A DNA stretch of 64,000 bases from the NCBI RefSeq assembly GCF_040807025.1, contig NC_090942.1:208528640-208592639 (forward strand). Reading direction: 5' to 3'. This DNA is from Struthio camelus. Lineage: Eukaryota > Chordata > Aves > Struthioniformes > Struthionidae. The notes under the pieces were generated by a model that had not been told where the DNA came from, made no database searches, and saw nothing but the letters and a program-made list of their open reading frames with translations. Below are positions 52,601 through 64,000 of this stretch, in pieces. The translations under genes and the position numbers were made by a program. Position 1 is the first letter of the stretch. Each line of letters opens with the position of its first letter.

Positions 52601-53439
52601 GGACACAACATGTTACTAGAGCCACAGCAATATGTTTAAGGGTGACCCAGCCATATTGCAGAGGTGCTCTGTGTGTGGTAGCTGCACTAGAAAGCTACAC
52701 GCTAGGCAAATCCGTAGCCCTCTTCTATTCCTTCTCCTCCCACTCCACCTGGACTTCATCTTGGTATGCATGGGTTTACTATTACTAAAGTAACAGTCTT
52801 GGTAATGATAAATATACTGAGGATCATCTATGGAATCCTCTCTATGGATTCTCTATATGGTAAATCTGGTTTTCTGTCTGCAAGAAGGCCTTAACAAAAT
52901 CAGTCCTTCACATACATCCCCATGAATCCACTCACATCACATGTTCAGATGCAAGCATGGAAAAGGATGCTTTCTGAACGTGAACCTTGTGCTGCCACAT
53001 GTTATCTATGATTAAGAGCCTTGGCCTAGACCATTTTAGCAGCAGAGGGTGTAGAACAGACAGGACATTGGAGGGTGACATCCATTTCACCTAACTATAG
53101 ATATCTAGTATATACCTGATTACATGAAAGTTAATCATCTACACTTTAATGTCAATGAAGAAAAACAATCACTTTGGGGGAATCAGTCATTTCATTGTAA
53201 AGCAGACAGCTAAAGTCAGGACATAAGAAGCCATCCTTGACGTCAAAACCTGCTTGTGACAGTATGACAAAAAGACTCATAGATAATCTACATTAGTGTC
53301 CTCCTTATTACTAGCCCAGTGATACAACTCTGACAGGTTTCTTGAACCTATAGAAATAAGGCCATTATAAACAAGGCACTAGCAGGCAGAACTAGAGGGC
53401 AACCTAGATACAAGGTACCAATCTTCCCAGCCGCCCCAT

Positions 53440-53538
53440 GGCTAAAATAAACTTTACATGTGCAAAGGACTAAGCTCATGTCAAATGTTGATGCTGCTTA
53501 TGAAGTTGCTGAGGAGGGTGTGGCTTATTTTTTCAAAG
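53440..53538 (+). pseudogene. MMP20: MMP20 pseudogene exon 7 (hemopexin blade)
   Basis: The frame [20 protein letters not shown], then FK, matches human MMP20 [23 protein letters not shown] almost residue for residue. A TAA lies in frame upstream (about 53447) and the 5' half of the exon is not clearly alignable. The donor GT after AAAG is now AA, so normal splicing is lost. Confidence 0.9.
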
Positions 53539-54565
53539 AACAGTCATTTCCAAAAAAACTGAGTGAAATTGTTTAGGAGAGAAAAACCTGTCAAGCTTGC
53601 CAGCCTCTAAAAGATAAACACAGTTGTCCACTGCTTAGAGCATTAGTTTGAGCCACTAGAATAACCGAGGAACAGATCCAGCATTGCAAGTACGAATCTC
53701 TAGCGCTGAACTATCAATTCAATGTCTTCTTGTGTGTATCAGCTGGAAATGGAGAAAGATCTGAGAGATAAGGTTATATTTAACAAACACAACAGGAAAT
53801 TAAAGCAAATCTTGCCTTATTCCAGGTTACTATTTATCCATATTAGCAAAGGACTGTTGCCCATGCTTAACTAATTCATAGCAATATACTAAAGTTGTTA
53901 CTGGAAGAGTTATACTTGAGCTAGGACTTTGTGTCTTGCAGCGAAGCTCTGTCTTTCTAGCAACGTTATTCCTGCAGAGGAGAACGTACTGCAGAGGAGA
54001 CAATTACTGAAGGATGGTTTTTTAAGGAAGAAACCATTTGCAAGAGTATTTACATGTAAAAGGGACTATTCTGTCATTTCATTTGGCCTGGGGAATTCTT
54101 TCACAGAATTCCTCTACAGAATTCCTCCAGTAGTTTCTATTTTAAATCTAAGAAGCCTTACCACTGAGTATATGTTTTATATATGGATCCAAGGGGTTCA
54201 GTCTTTATCTAAAGACATCAAGTGATGGAGAATTTCCTAATTCTTTAAACTAGATGCTTTAGCACTTGAACTATTCTCTATTTATTTTCATAGAACAGTA
54301 AAACATCTTTAACGAAATCCAGGGCCGTTTGGGGCTTCAGATAGTATCAATCAGATCCTAGAGCTGTATAAGAGCACCAGTGTAGACTGCACTGGTAACA
54401 CAAGAACTCATTCCACCAGTTGCATCGTGCAGCAGTTTTATTTTCATTTCTGCTGAATTGTAGCAGTCATGATATTTTCCTTCAAGTTCAGATTCAATAA
54501 TTGTATCTATAACTCAATTTCTGGGAAACTGACAATTTTTATATAATGCCTTTCCTGTTTTTCAG

Positions 54566-54725
54566 TAACTTCAGTAGTGAGTAACTCAAGGGTTTCAGAT
54601 GCAGGGCCCACCTTGCACGATGTCTGACTTTGAGTTTTCAGGAAAAGTGCAGCTCATTGATGCATCGTTCTATCTAAAGGATGAAAAAGAAACACTATTC
54701 TTTCATTACGGGTGCATTTACTACT
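54566..54725 (+). pseudogene. MMP20: MMP20 pseudogene exon 8 (hemopexin blade)
   Basis: Reads VTQGFQMQGPPCTMSDFEFS, then KVQLIDASFYLKDEKETLFF, matching human GFQMQGPPRTIYDFGFP and IDAAVYLREPQKTLFF. Tandem TAG and TGA codons sit in frame just before it (54574-54579). The 3' end reads TACTACTGTC in place of TACTACAG-GT, so the donor is damaged. A CAG acceptor is present at 54563-54565. At about 160 bp the exon equals the functional length. Confidence 0.92.
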
Positions 54726-56613
54726 GTCTAACACTTTTGGACTGGGGGTCCTATGGGAGAACAATTATTTTATTCTCCACTCCAGAAACACGGACAAACT
54801 AAAAACACTAGAAGAGTAGGATACATCTGACAAAATGTAGATGTCTACAATGTATATGTCCATATCTGAATTTTTCTTGTGAGGTTCCCATTAGGACCAC
54901 AAAATACTTATTCCACACACCTCCAAATAGTCCAAGACACCAAACAGTCCTGTAACAAACTATTCAGGTTAAGATCTTTTGTGAACACCAAACGGCACTG
55001 AGGAAGACAGCAAGAGACTCCTTAGGGATCTCCTAACTTCAAGGCCCCAAAAGAGCAAAGAGTTTATTAGATACATACAGCAGATTCCTTCTTAACACGA
55101 GCTCCTCTTCCTCCCTCACTACTGTTATTCTCTCTCTAGGAAGATGCTGGGGAGTAATTTGAACAGCCTAGAAGCCAGTCGGATCAAACCTGAGTTTAAC
55201 ATAGTATCAATCATCCTTAAAATTATCTGGCCCGCTTTTAGTAGAAGGGAGACTTGAAATACTCATAAATGGTTAAGGAAATAAATAATTAAAACATCTT
55301 AAAACCAGTAAAATGATGAGAATCTCAGTAGAAAGAATGAAATATTGAATGAAATATTTTCAGAAGTCATTGCCTTTCTAAACAATTTTTGATTATTTAT
55401 TTCTCTTATCTAATGAATCGAGGTCTTTCTCATCTGTCCAAATAATTTAATTGGTTTTTTTTCCTGTTTCCTAATCAAATGAGGGGGCAATGGTAACTGA
55501 AAACTGAATGAAGAGATAGATACCCAAAAAAACTCAATTAAAAAAATCCACAACTTTTCCAAAAAAACTTTTCTGGAAAATTCTGACCCATCTATCTTAA
55601 AGTCAGCTCACACTTAGTAAACGTATAAAATAAGGCAGAGTGAAAGCAATATTATTACAGCTGTTCAAACCACTAAGCAAACACATTGATTCATTCTAAA
55701 GAAACCGCATACGGAAAAGCTGTAAAATCCTCATAGGAAGTACTAAAGTCATTTAACTTGAGGAATACAGAGCATATGTATTTTCTGGCACAGGCATGGG
55801 TGATAAAATCAATTAACGATGCAACCAAATCAAATGTCTGTGCTACTGTAACTAGCACTTACTAAAGTTATTCACCTTGTAAAGTGCATTTGACTTTCCA
55901 TGAAAACCAGCATTAAAAGTAGCACCAAAGCTTTCAATCTGATTTTCTATTTTATTGACTTGATAGTGACCATTTTCTTGTCTTAATATCTGTTTTCTTG
56001 ACTTAACATCAACTCAGTGTCCATTTCTTTAGGATCAGTGAATACTAGTCCACTGATCTTGGAGAAATGGGCACTGAGTTGATTCTGATGAGTCTTTTCT
56101 ACCTGTCCTTGAAATTTCCATTATCCTAAAACTAATGATGTTTCTTACTTGTGGTTTCTACAACTCTTTGATCAAGCAGTTCCTTATGGCTTCCTGTAGA
56201 TTTTCTATTTAGCATTTAGCCTAAATCTTCAAATATTTCCTCTTCTGGCTTACTCAGTCCATTTGTGTAAGGTATGAGAATGTCTCACTGCGTTCATACA
56301 GACTACATCATGTAAACAGCACAATCCAAGTGAGACTATCTTAATTCAGTTGCATGGGTGAGGAGTAAAGACTCCCGTATGTCAATTAGGTAACCATATT
56401 AGGGGTACAGGGGAGTACACAAGTGGGAGGGTTGCATGCTATCCTGGGGGAAAGCCAGCAGGAGGAGATTGTTTAGCAGTCCTATTCCTCCTCATTCGCC
56501 AGCAAAAGACTGAAAACAGCTGCTTCTGCCCACTTGCTGATATCCCATATCCAAAGCTCCGTATTAAAAGCACTGTTTAGATCTCATTATATCAGTTGCC
56601 TCTTCTTCCCAAG

Positions 56614-56711
56614 CTATGATGACACAAGACAGATGGGAAAAGACTGTCCAAAGAGTATTGATGAAGAATTCATAATAAGCAGCAAAATAGATGCAGCAGT
56701 AGAGATGAACG
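56614..56711 (+). pseudogene. MMP20: MMP20 pseudogene exon 9, frame and splice sites intact
   Basis: Reads SYDDTRQMGKDCPKSIDEEF, then SSKIDAAVEMNG, against human [21 protein letters not shown] and GQIDAAVELNG. There is no stop or frameshift, and both AAG acceptor and GTGAGC donor are intact. At 98 bp it is one codon shorter than the 101-bp exons of the neighbours. It is the only MMP20 exon found here without a disabling change. Confidence 0.92.
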
Positions 56712-58407
56712 GTGAGCATCTAACGACCACGCAAACAGGCCTGACCCTGCCAGTCAGTCCCCTGTGGAAGCAAGGAAGTTAATATAAACACAATGTCTGT
56801 TTCCAAAAATAACATCTTGTTTGATTTTTGTGAAGAAGTTGAAGTAGACTTCTGATAGAGTTATGTTAACAGGGTCTCTGAAATGTATCTGTTCAGATCT
56901 GTGCTCCTAAGTTATCACAGGATTTCACTGCATTTAATTTCACATTTGTCTCTGTTTTAATTTTAAATTGCTGAGGAAAACTTAATATTCTCTTTTGTCA
57001 GGTTTCTGCTGAAAAGCTGCAGCATGCAAAAAAAAAAATCAGGTTCCAGTTAGGAAAAAGTAGTATGCATTTTATTGCATGATTGGAAAATTTACCTTTT
57101 TTGAATAAGAGAGTCTTGCAAATGGCTTGAAACTCTCATACACATATAGCTCCAACAGGGAAGCTGCTAATTGTAAATACCAGATGTTATGTTTATCTTG
57201 GTGTAAGAGTTGCTATAAAAAAAAAGTGGTGACTGGTCCCCACAGATGTTAATAAGAAGTTGTTCGTTTTGAATGATAACAGCATTTTAGAATCAAAAGG
57301 GTTAATTGACAATGAATGTATCTGTGCTACTGGCAGCGCAGCCTGGTACACCAAGCCTGCGCTACCTGTGGCCATTATCTGCCAACAGCCCAGGTATTGA
57401 CAAAATCATGGTTGGGCCTCAGAGATCTGAATGCTGGCCAGCTGTCTAACTTCAGGCTGTGAGGCAAGGTAGTGGGGCGATGGCCACCACTACAATAAAG
57501 GAGTAGTCAAGGATTTCTCAGATTGAAAGTCTACAAAATGAACAGCCCTTAACCAGTAGAAGCAATTTAGCTAAGAGCAGATATGTATATATGTAATCAA
57601 AATATAAATGACCCTGTGGTTATATAGAGCATGAAAACGCTGAAGAGATAGAAGACTAGAGAGTATCAGTAACAGCCAAGGGAACAGAGGTTTTCCTGTG
57701 GCAGGTAACAATAGCTATTCACATGCATCCAACGCAAAAAATACTCTTCAGATATGTATAGGTATCAGTTAACATCAGATGATGCTCACTGAGGTTCACA
57801 ACTCACACTCTCCAACGGGCCACAGCAGGAACTGTTTCTGGGAGCTCTATCTAGTGGTGATTGTGAAGCTCTTCTCAATAACTCAACAACAAATACATAC
57901 ATGTGGGTTTGCCAGCAGATGTTTTTGCCTGCAGATAGCATTGGGAACATTGTATGAGTAAGGATGAGATGTGGCAAGAATGGGGTTTGATCCCAGAAAT
58001 TCTTCACTAAGATTCTTCTTCATGATAGTAAGTTAAAGATGCATGACAGTGAACTTATCTGTCCTGGCCCAAACATATCACTGACATTCAACTTACGTTT
58101 AGATGAAGCACCTCAGGAATAGCTTAGTTTTGCAGCCACACTGAGCTCATCTGCAAGCCATATTAGAAAAACAGGGCAAATGCTTAGCTACGCTGACCTC
58201 CAAGCTACTGATTTACACATTTAATGGTACCCTGGCAATTCAATTTAATTGAACTGGTAGAGAGCAAGCCTGGGAATACAGGCTTGTGTTGAGCCACTCC
58301 GTTTTTTTGACTAGCATGTAATATGCATATGTAGGTGCACACTGTTGCAACAGAGTCTTTACAGTGAGCTAGTTTCTATAATCAGCATTTCCTTTTCTCC
58401 TTTTTAG

Positions 58408-58507
58408 GGATTTATTTACTTTTTTTCTGCCCTAAAATCTATAAATATTTCAGAAAGAGGAAAATGTGGTTAATATTGTGAAACCCAGTTCCTGGACTAG
58501 TTGCTAA
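58408..58507 (+). pseudogene. MMP20: MMP20 pseudogene exon 10 (C terminus)
   Basis: Pieces GFIYFFSA, PKIYKY and ENVVNIVKPSSWTSC, stop, lie in different frames. They match human GYIYFFSGPK, TYKY and EDVVSVVKSSSWIGC, stop. At least two small frameshifts separate them. The original TAA remains at 58505-58507 and the TTTTTAG acceptor at 58401-58407. Confidence 0.9.
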
Positions 58508-61500
58508 AATGGTCTTCAGTAGACCATCAAATGCAAGTATAAGAAACTGAAAATTGGACCATGAGGACCAGAGACAAGGTTAATACTTTTCTGAGCTTTT
58601 CCTTTTACGTTAACATAGAGCAGGAGGAACACTACAACTCCGCCCATCAACATAAAGCTAGTCCGACAAATACGTCATTGTAGGCGTTTCAGAGAGCTTC
58701 GGTCTCACCTTAGAAACACCTAGCCCAGAGTTTTGTTACTTTTCTCCTACCTGAAGGATCCTAAAGAAATTCAGTGAGAATCCCTTCTTAAAGACCTGCA
58801 TTTCCAGTGAACAGGATGAAATGTTGGGAAACCATTGCAGAAGCTGTGACTAACCCTTTCCTGATGGTCCAAGCAAAAATCTTCTAGAAAGAGAAGCTAT
58901 GGAAGAAAAACCAGCCTTGTGGTTTAAGCAGTTCTGTCCAAGATGAGAAGAGCAAGTATTCACGCCCATTCAGTGTCTGATTACAAGAGTTCAGTCTGCT
59001 GCCTCTTCTGTCTGATATATTATCAGCACAACCTGTCTTCTTCAAGGAAAAGACGAGGACAGAAAGGAAACCAGTTTCCACTTCTCCATTTTAGTTTGAA
59101 AATAACTTACTGTGTGATATCTTACGAGTGAGGCTTGACAGAGTGACTATACAACTATTCAATCGAAATAATAGGGGATTTTTCATATCTCATTCACTGA
59201 AACACTAGGGAAACAGTAAAAAGTATCGATACATACAGAGTCTGGTACTATCTGTTGTCGCAGTTATTTGCATTAAACCAAAGAAAACCTGTATTTAAAA
59301 ATAAGTACTTTTCACATTCCTTCCTTTCTTTGTGCCTTTGTATGCCAATCACAAATTTTATCTATCATCAGCTATTCTGGAGTCCTGTTCTGTACATAGG
59401 TTATTGAATAAAACCATTTTAAAACATTGATATAAAAATATATAGGCAATATGTAATATATAAGTGCCCAGAAGATGGTTTTCAAGTAACGCTGCTATCA
59501 CAGTGAAAAACATCTTTGTTTACTGAACTATAAGCAACCAGTAGTTCATATCTATAACTCCTGTATATAGATCAAGAAAGTTGTGAATTAATTGGATATT
59601 CCTACATTTTGACCAAATCCAGCAAGGCAATATAACAGATGTTTTATCATTTGCAGCATTGGTAATTTTCTAATTAAAAATGAAATAAGATATTAAAAAC
59701 TATCTGTTCTTTGCTATGCAATTTTTCTTATGGAGCTTTTCAGTGTAACTCTTTTGGGATTTTAGCATACTCTAGTACATCTGAACTGTTCAGATTCAAT
59801 ACCCACCCGTTGCTGGACCCGTTACTTTTATGCCTTTCAAAACTTTTGATTCAAAGAAAAGACTGTAAAAGATGGAATTCTGATTCAAACTTGCATAGTG
59901 GGAGTAGATCTTTTCCTAATGTCTAGCCCTGTGACTATGTGCTTAGGGTGCTTTTTTTTTTTTAATTCTATGACTTAACGAAATCAATAACAAGCTTAAA
60001 TTATGTTGCCAGTGAAGATGTTTTGAAATTTCAGCAAAGCTGGCTACAAAAATGAATCGTCTTCAGTTTTAATTTGAAAAACGACCCCGTCCACCTCCAC
60101 AAAATATTTTTGGCAAAATAAGATCTATTTTTGCTCATTAAAACAAATACCTGTGTTGTTCTTAATTTCCTCTTTAAAAAGACATAGTGCGGTCTGCTTT
60201 TCAGCTTATCCCCATTTCTGTAAAGTTAGAAAAGAAACTGTGACAATCCGCTTCACTATCCTTTTTTCTTACTTAAGCCTGATGCACAGACAGGTTATAC
60301 TGATGATGAACAGATCTGTGGGGAAATGCTGGCCTTATTGAAATCAGTGAGTTTTATTGCTAATTTCAAGTAGTCAGAGGTTTCATCCTGAGGCTTAAGA
60401 TAGCATGAGAGGCCTAGATTTTTGATAGCCAGGATCCCATAGCCCGGCTCCAAAGTATTTTCATGACAATTTGAAATGTGATACACCTCAAAATATCTCT
60501 CTTGTGTAACTAAAACACTTCATAATAAATCCAATATGTACATATCTTCTTCATTTAAAAAATTCTCAAGATGTGGTTGACAATAATGGCACTTATGTTA
60601 TACTTGTACGGTACGAAGAAATACAATTCAAGGAAAATTAAGAAAGCACTGAGCAATTTAGCTCAGAACTGCACTGCACTGTGCCCAAATGGTCATATAC
60701 TTGGTATGAGTCCTTCCCAAAATGTCTAATCTCTTTCTAGAGCGCCCACTGGCTGGTACTGCAGCTCAGCACGCTCATATCTAGAAAGCCAAGACATATT
60801 TAGTCACAGAGTTCATATTGCCACATATCAGGCATCACAGAACTGAGGAGTTTGGTATAGGCATATCTATCATTATTCTCATCTCCAATTTTTCTACTGC
60901 TGTTGCACCATATGTTAAAATCTGAGGACAAATACTGAAATCAAATAATTTCTAGCACTATCAGAACATATCCCCAGGGAAAAATAGTTTATTTGAAACA
61001 AAGGATGAGGTTCTCTCATGCATGAAAAACATGGAGCAAAAGTTTTTATCAAGAAAGATTCCTTCATAGAGATCCTTCAAATTGCCCCTACGAAGTCTCT
61101 GTTAGGGAGAGCAGCCTTCTCTTGGAAAGACCTGTCCCAAATCTGCGTGCTTATCAAGGTCAGAGAGCTCCTGGACTCTGGACCTTCACGTGGACTCTTC
61201 TGGGTCTCTGTCTGAACAGTTTGAGTGAAACGAGCGTGTTATTGGGAACAGCTGTGGATCCCTGGGGCAAAAGAACAGAAAGTATTGAATTCTTAGGTAC
61301 CTAACTTGGGTCAACCTTTCAAGAGGCCTACTTCTATCCAGAAAGAGACTTGGAGCCTAGACCTTTAGAGGACTATCTTTTAGATTAATTCCTCCTTTAC
61401 TGTGCCTCATATTTTGATTTGTATTCATATGTTGTAGCTTAAAGATAAACTACAGGAATAGTCAGTTTCACCTCTGCTTTGCCTACTCTTACCACTGATA

Positions 61501-62442
61501 ATACTTCTTTGTAACATCCTGTTTTAACAACACAGCTGGTCCCATCCTCCCTGAAACTGGCCTTATATTGGCCTAAATCCACTGCTTTAAATTGTGCAAA
61601 GCAAATGCAAAGAGGCTGTAAAATGGTGATCAGTTAAACGTATAGAACCAGCCTATGAAATACACTTTGGTTCACTTAGTCCAGAGCCGTCATCTCAGGC
61701 AAACATATTGCATAGTCCCCTTCATAAACTTACCTAGCTTTTTTTTGAAGCCAGTTCAATTTTTACTCTTCTCACTAGAAAGCCACTCCACAACTTCATC
61801 ATAGAAATCTAATCATTAGAAACCTATCTATTTCTTTTCTAAATTTTCCATATAATTTTCCATATCCTTCAATTTCAATTGTCTTTGTCCTACATTAGTT
61901 TTAATCTCCAAGAGGTGTTTGAAGAGACTAGGCATGTCTCATCTTCATCGCAACAATACTAATCGATGTGAGATTGTGAGATTAGCATCTGATCTCCAAT
62001 GTTGTACTATTCCATTACACAGATATACAGAATGGCTCCACAGAAGCAAGCATAGAGTCTGTTCTATTAAAATTCAGAAGATTTAGCCCAGATGACACCA
62101 GCAAGGATTACACTAAACAGAGTCCAGTGGAACTCATAGAAGCTCATCTTAGTTTGTAAGGAGTGTTTGTGGCATTAGGGCAGATGTATGCTAAAAACAC
62201 ACAGTTATTAATTAGTTCACAACACATTTTAGACGAATCATCTTTAATTGCCAACAAACTTGGAGTTATAAAAACACCTGCAGGCTACATTTTTTTAAAT
62301 TATAAGGATGTGTATCTTTACTACTACTATTATCAGTGCCGTATCATTTTCTAGCCAACACAACTTTTTTCTCACTTCTTCCCTTTATCTTTTAAGCTTC
62401 TAGGTTTCTTTGTCTTATAAGAATCTCATTTATTTTTTACAG
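58508..62442. other. region between the two MMP pseudogenes
   Basis: About 3.9 kb of AT-rich DNA. No exon, RNA gene or clear mobile element is recognised on either strand. Exons 1 and 2 of the following pseudogene would belong here but were not found. Confidence 0.6.
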
Positions 62443-62572
62443 AATACCAACATATATACTCTATATCACTTCACTTCCTCAGCTTTAAAAGTCTTGAGTG
62501 ATGTTACTGCACTGGTATTTCTCCTGCTCAGTGCTGGGAAGGCTGCCACAGTGATAACTTTTGGAAAGAAAG
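62443..62572 (+). pseudogene. exon 3 of the MMP7-position pseudogene
   Basis: Behind TTTTTTACAG, the frame LKVLSDVTALVFLLLSAG, then KAATVITFGKKG, aligns without gaps to MMP27 [18 protein letters not shown], then [12 protein letters not shown]. The conserved Trp is Leu and the Asp of ADIMI is Thr. The exon is 130 bp against 149 bp in both live neighbours, and the start (RI.TY) is in another frame, so about 19 bp were lost. The donor GT is GA. Confidence 0.75.
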
Positions 62573-62753
62573 GAAATTCAAAGGCATTTAAGGGAAGATC
62601 ATACTTTTGTTACATCTCTGCAAAATTAATTTTACATTCAGTAGGCCCTAAGCACATACTACACATAACTCAGTGGTGGAGTACTGTGCTGATTCAAAGG
62701 CACAGTTAGCACCTGGCATAACTGAAAAAGTGTTTTTCTAAATACCCTTTTAG

Positions 62754-62853
62754 CTCATGGAGACTTCTAATTTTTTGATGTTCAGGGAGGCACCTGCCTC
62801 ATGCTTTTAGACTTGGACCTGGAGTAGATATACTCTATGATGAGAATGAAAAA
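62754..62853 (+). pseudogene. exon 4 of the MMP7-position pseudogene
   Basis: Starts AHGDF, stop, FFD after a TTTTAG acceptor. It then shifts frame to GRHLPHAFRLGPGV and DILYDENEK, matching the MMP exon 4 pattern HGDSYPFDGPGG, LAHAF.PG.G and GGD.HFDE.E. About 26 bp shorter than the live exons, with the GGD metal-loop portion missing. A GTGAGT donor follows. Confidence 0.8.
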
Positions 62854-63105
62854 GTGAGTTCTTCTGGCATGCAGTGTGAAAACAATAAAACGGGGGAAGA
62901 ACTACACTTTTGTGCTCAAGACTGGTTAGAACAAACCATGGTCACATTTTGTGGAAAGCGTCCTATCTCAAAAAAAAAAATTCCCCTGCCAGTACTTCAT
63001 GTCTCTTCCTGACTGTACCTATACTCTAGTTCCCCGTGACACACTGTTACTTCAGCTTTTGAAGCTGTTATTTCTCCTCTACATTAATTGCATTTTCTTT
63101 TGCAG

Positions 63106-63267
63106 GCGTTAACTTGTACTTTGTTGCTGCTCATGAGTTTAACCACTCACTATGACTCTCCCACGCACGAAAAACAAGCATCTCTGATATACGCACATAC
63201 CTGAAACACAGCACTCCCAGGTCACTTCTTTTCCTTGAGGATGTGCATATGTTGCAAACACTAAAAG
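63106..63267 (+). pseudogene. exon 5 of the MMP7-position pseudogene (zinc helix)
   Basis: Reads GVNLYFVAAHEFNHSL, stop, LSH, against the MMP zinc motif [11 protein letters not shown]. The second Gly of the motif is TGA (63154-63156) and the first is Asn; all three His and the Glu remain. The exon is exactly 162 bp, the length of exon 5 in both live genes, with TGCAG acceptor and GTATGA donor. The second half has diverged far (few matches such as TY and Q.L) but keeps length. Confidence 0.88.
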
Positions 63268-64000
63268 GTATGAACTATATTCTACAGTTAGGTAGTCAAT
63301 GCGTAAGAGCACATTTTATGTTATCCAGTGGGGCTTGTTGCCAACAGCATCATCTGGTTTAATACTAAAATACAAAGATGAGTTGAGGGATGGAAGGAAC
63401 ACTAATATAAAGTAATGTTTGTGAATGCGCAGATTTCATTCTGAAAGCAAACATCATGTCAAGTTTGAGAAGACCAAAAGGGGTGCCAAAGCCAGCAAAT
63501 CCTTCTTGATAGGAATCTCTTTACATCTGCATCCTCAAGTAAAAGAGTACCCTTTGTTAGACCTCAGTTCTGGAAACACTCATACACAGTGAAAAGTGTA
63601 TCTTCAGAGCAGTCTTGCTCTTATCACTGAAAATATGTAAGTGCTTGAAGCCAAGGAAGCATATAGGAAAGTGAAAAACATGGATCTTCTTTTAAAAATC
63701 TATCTTGCTTCTTCTTTTGTTGATAGTGCTGTAAGTCTCATGCAGTACCATTGAAGCTGAAATAGAACGGGTGGAAGTGAGCAGAATAAAATCCACTACA
63801 GGAAAGAAAATAATCTCTAATAGACACAAATGTAAATTCGGCCCCTGCAGCTGCTTCTCAAGTTCCTCACTCCAATAGATCTCCACAAATGAACATGAGA
63901 AATTCCACATCTCTGTACTGCAGCTCAGCTCCAAACATAACTCTCTGTACTTTAGTATGAGAGATACCCTCTACCCTTACTGGCTGCTGTGAAAAAACCA
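63268..64000. other. sequence after the last MMP exon, nothing recognised
   Basis: No further MMP exon, repeat family or RNA gene was recognised in these 733 bases on either strand. Confidence 0.5.

Larger units (their letters stand above)
43983..58507 (+). pseudogene. MMP20: MMP20 (enamelysin) pseudogene, exons 2 and 4-10 recognisable
   Basis: Remains of the enamel-matrix protease that trims amelogenin and related proteins in forming teeth. Eight exons, in order and on the expected strand, match MMP20 specifically: [59 protein letters not shown] and VVNIVKPSSW. Each is described below. Disabling changes include stop codons in exons 2, 4, 5 and 8, frameshifts in exons 5 and 10, a deletion in exon 6, lost donors after exons 7 and 8, and Gly to Asp inside the zinc helix. 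Exons 1 and 3 were not found. The position between MMP27 and an MMP7-like remnant is the syntenic one. Bird MMP20 is already known as a pseudogene, so this is expected in a toothless animal. Confidence 0.93.
62443..63267 (+). pseudogene. second MMP pseudogene at the MMP7 position, exons 3-5
   Basis: Three catalytic-domain exons of an MMP, compactly spaced, lying downstream of MMP20 where MMP7 (matrilysin) is found in other vertebrates. Exon 3 lacks its donor, exon 4 has stops and a frameshift, and exon 5 has a stop inside the zinc motif. No hemopexin exon is seen in the 730 bp that remain, which fits MMP7 (no hemopexin domain) but does not prove it. AHGD at the exon 4 start also fits MMP7 (human AHGDSYPFDGP). 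Chicken is reported to have a working MMP7, so this is either a lineage-specific MMP7 loss or an extra dead paralogue beside a live MMP7 outside the window. Confidence 0.85.

Noticed and set aside
61690-61950. Possible very old LINE fragment (phrases about closely spaced CTCC and TTCAATTT runs)
   Set aside because: There is some resemblance to decayed CR1 or L3-like sequence, but no diagnostic terminus or ordered blocks could be matched.

Overview
The window is vertebrate genomic DNA, almost certainly from a bird. It has GT-AG introns, AT-rich intergenic sequence, three CR1 retroposon tails in avian form, and the array of secreted matrix metalloproteinase (MMP) genes that sits on human chromosome 11q22. 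Every MMP gene recognised is on the + strand. Left to right the order matches the human order read from MMP3 toward MMP7: a stromelysin (MMP3/MMP10 type, 3' half only), a collagenase (MMP1 type), MMP27, an MMP20 (enamelysin) pseudogene, and a second MMP pseudogene where MMP7 is expected.

Layout. 477-3853: last four exons of the stromelysin-like gene. 3854-12070: intergenic, with a TG repeat, a GC-rich island near 9.1-9.6 kb and an old interspersed repeat. 12075-19264: complete MMP1-type gene of ten exons with AP-1 and TATA sites upstream. 19265-24190: intergenic, with one CR1 and a GATA-like tract. 24191-31711: complete ten-exon MMP27, again behind an AP-1/TATA pair. 31712-43982: long intergenic stretch with a CR1, a (TG)26 array and an AT palindrome. 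43983-58507: eight recognisable decayed exons of MMP20 (exons 2 and 4-10). 58508-62442: no recognisable gene. 62443-63267: exons 3-5 of another dead MMP. The rest of the window holds nothing recognised.

How the genes work. The live genes encode secreted zymogens: signal peptide, propeptide with a cysteine switch, zinc catalytic domain, hinge and four-bladed hemopexin domain. They act outside the cell on matrix. The collagenase carries the Tyr/Asp/Gly triad associated with cleavage of fibrillar collagen; MMP27 does not. MMP20 processes enamel matrix during tooth formation. Its decayed state fits a toothless animal and is the main biological story here, together with the second pseudogene. No wholly new system was recognised. 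Exon coordinates were read by eye from splice signals and frame continuity and may be off by a base or two in the pseudogenes.
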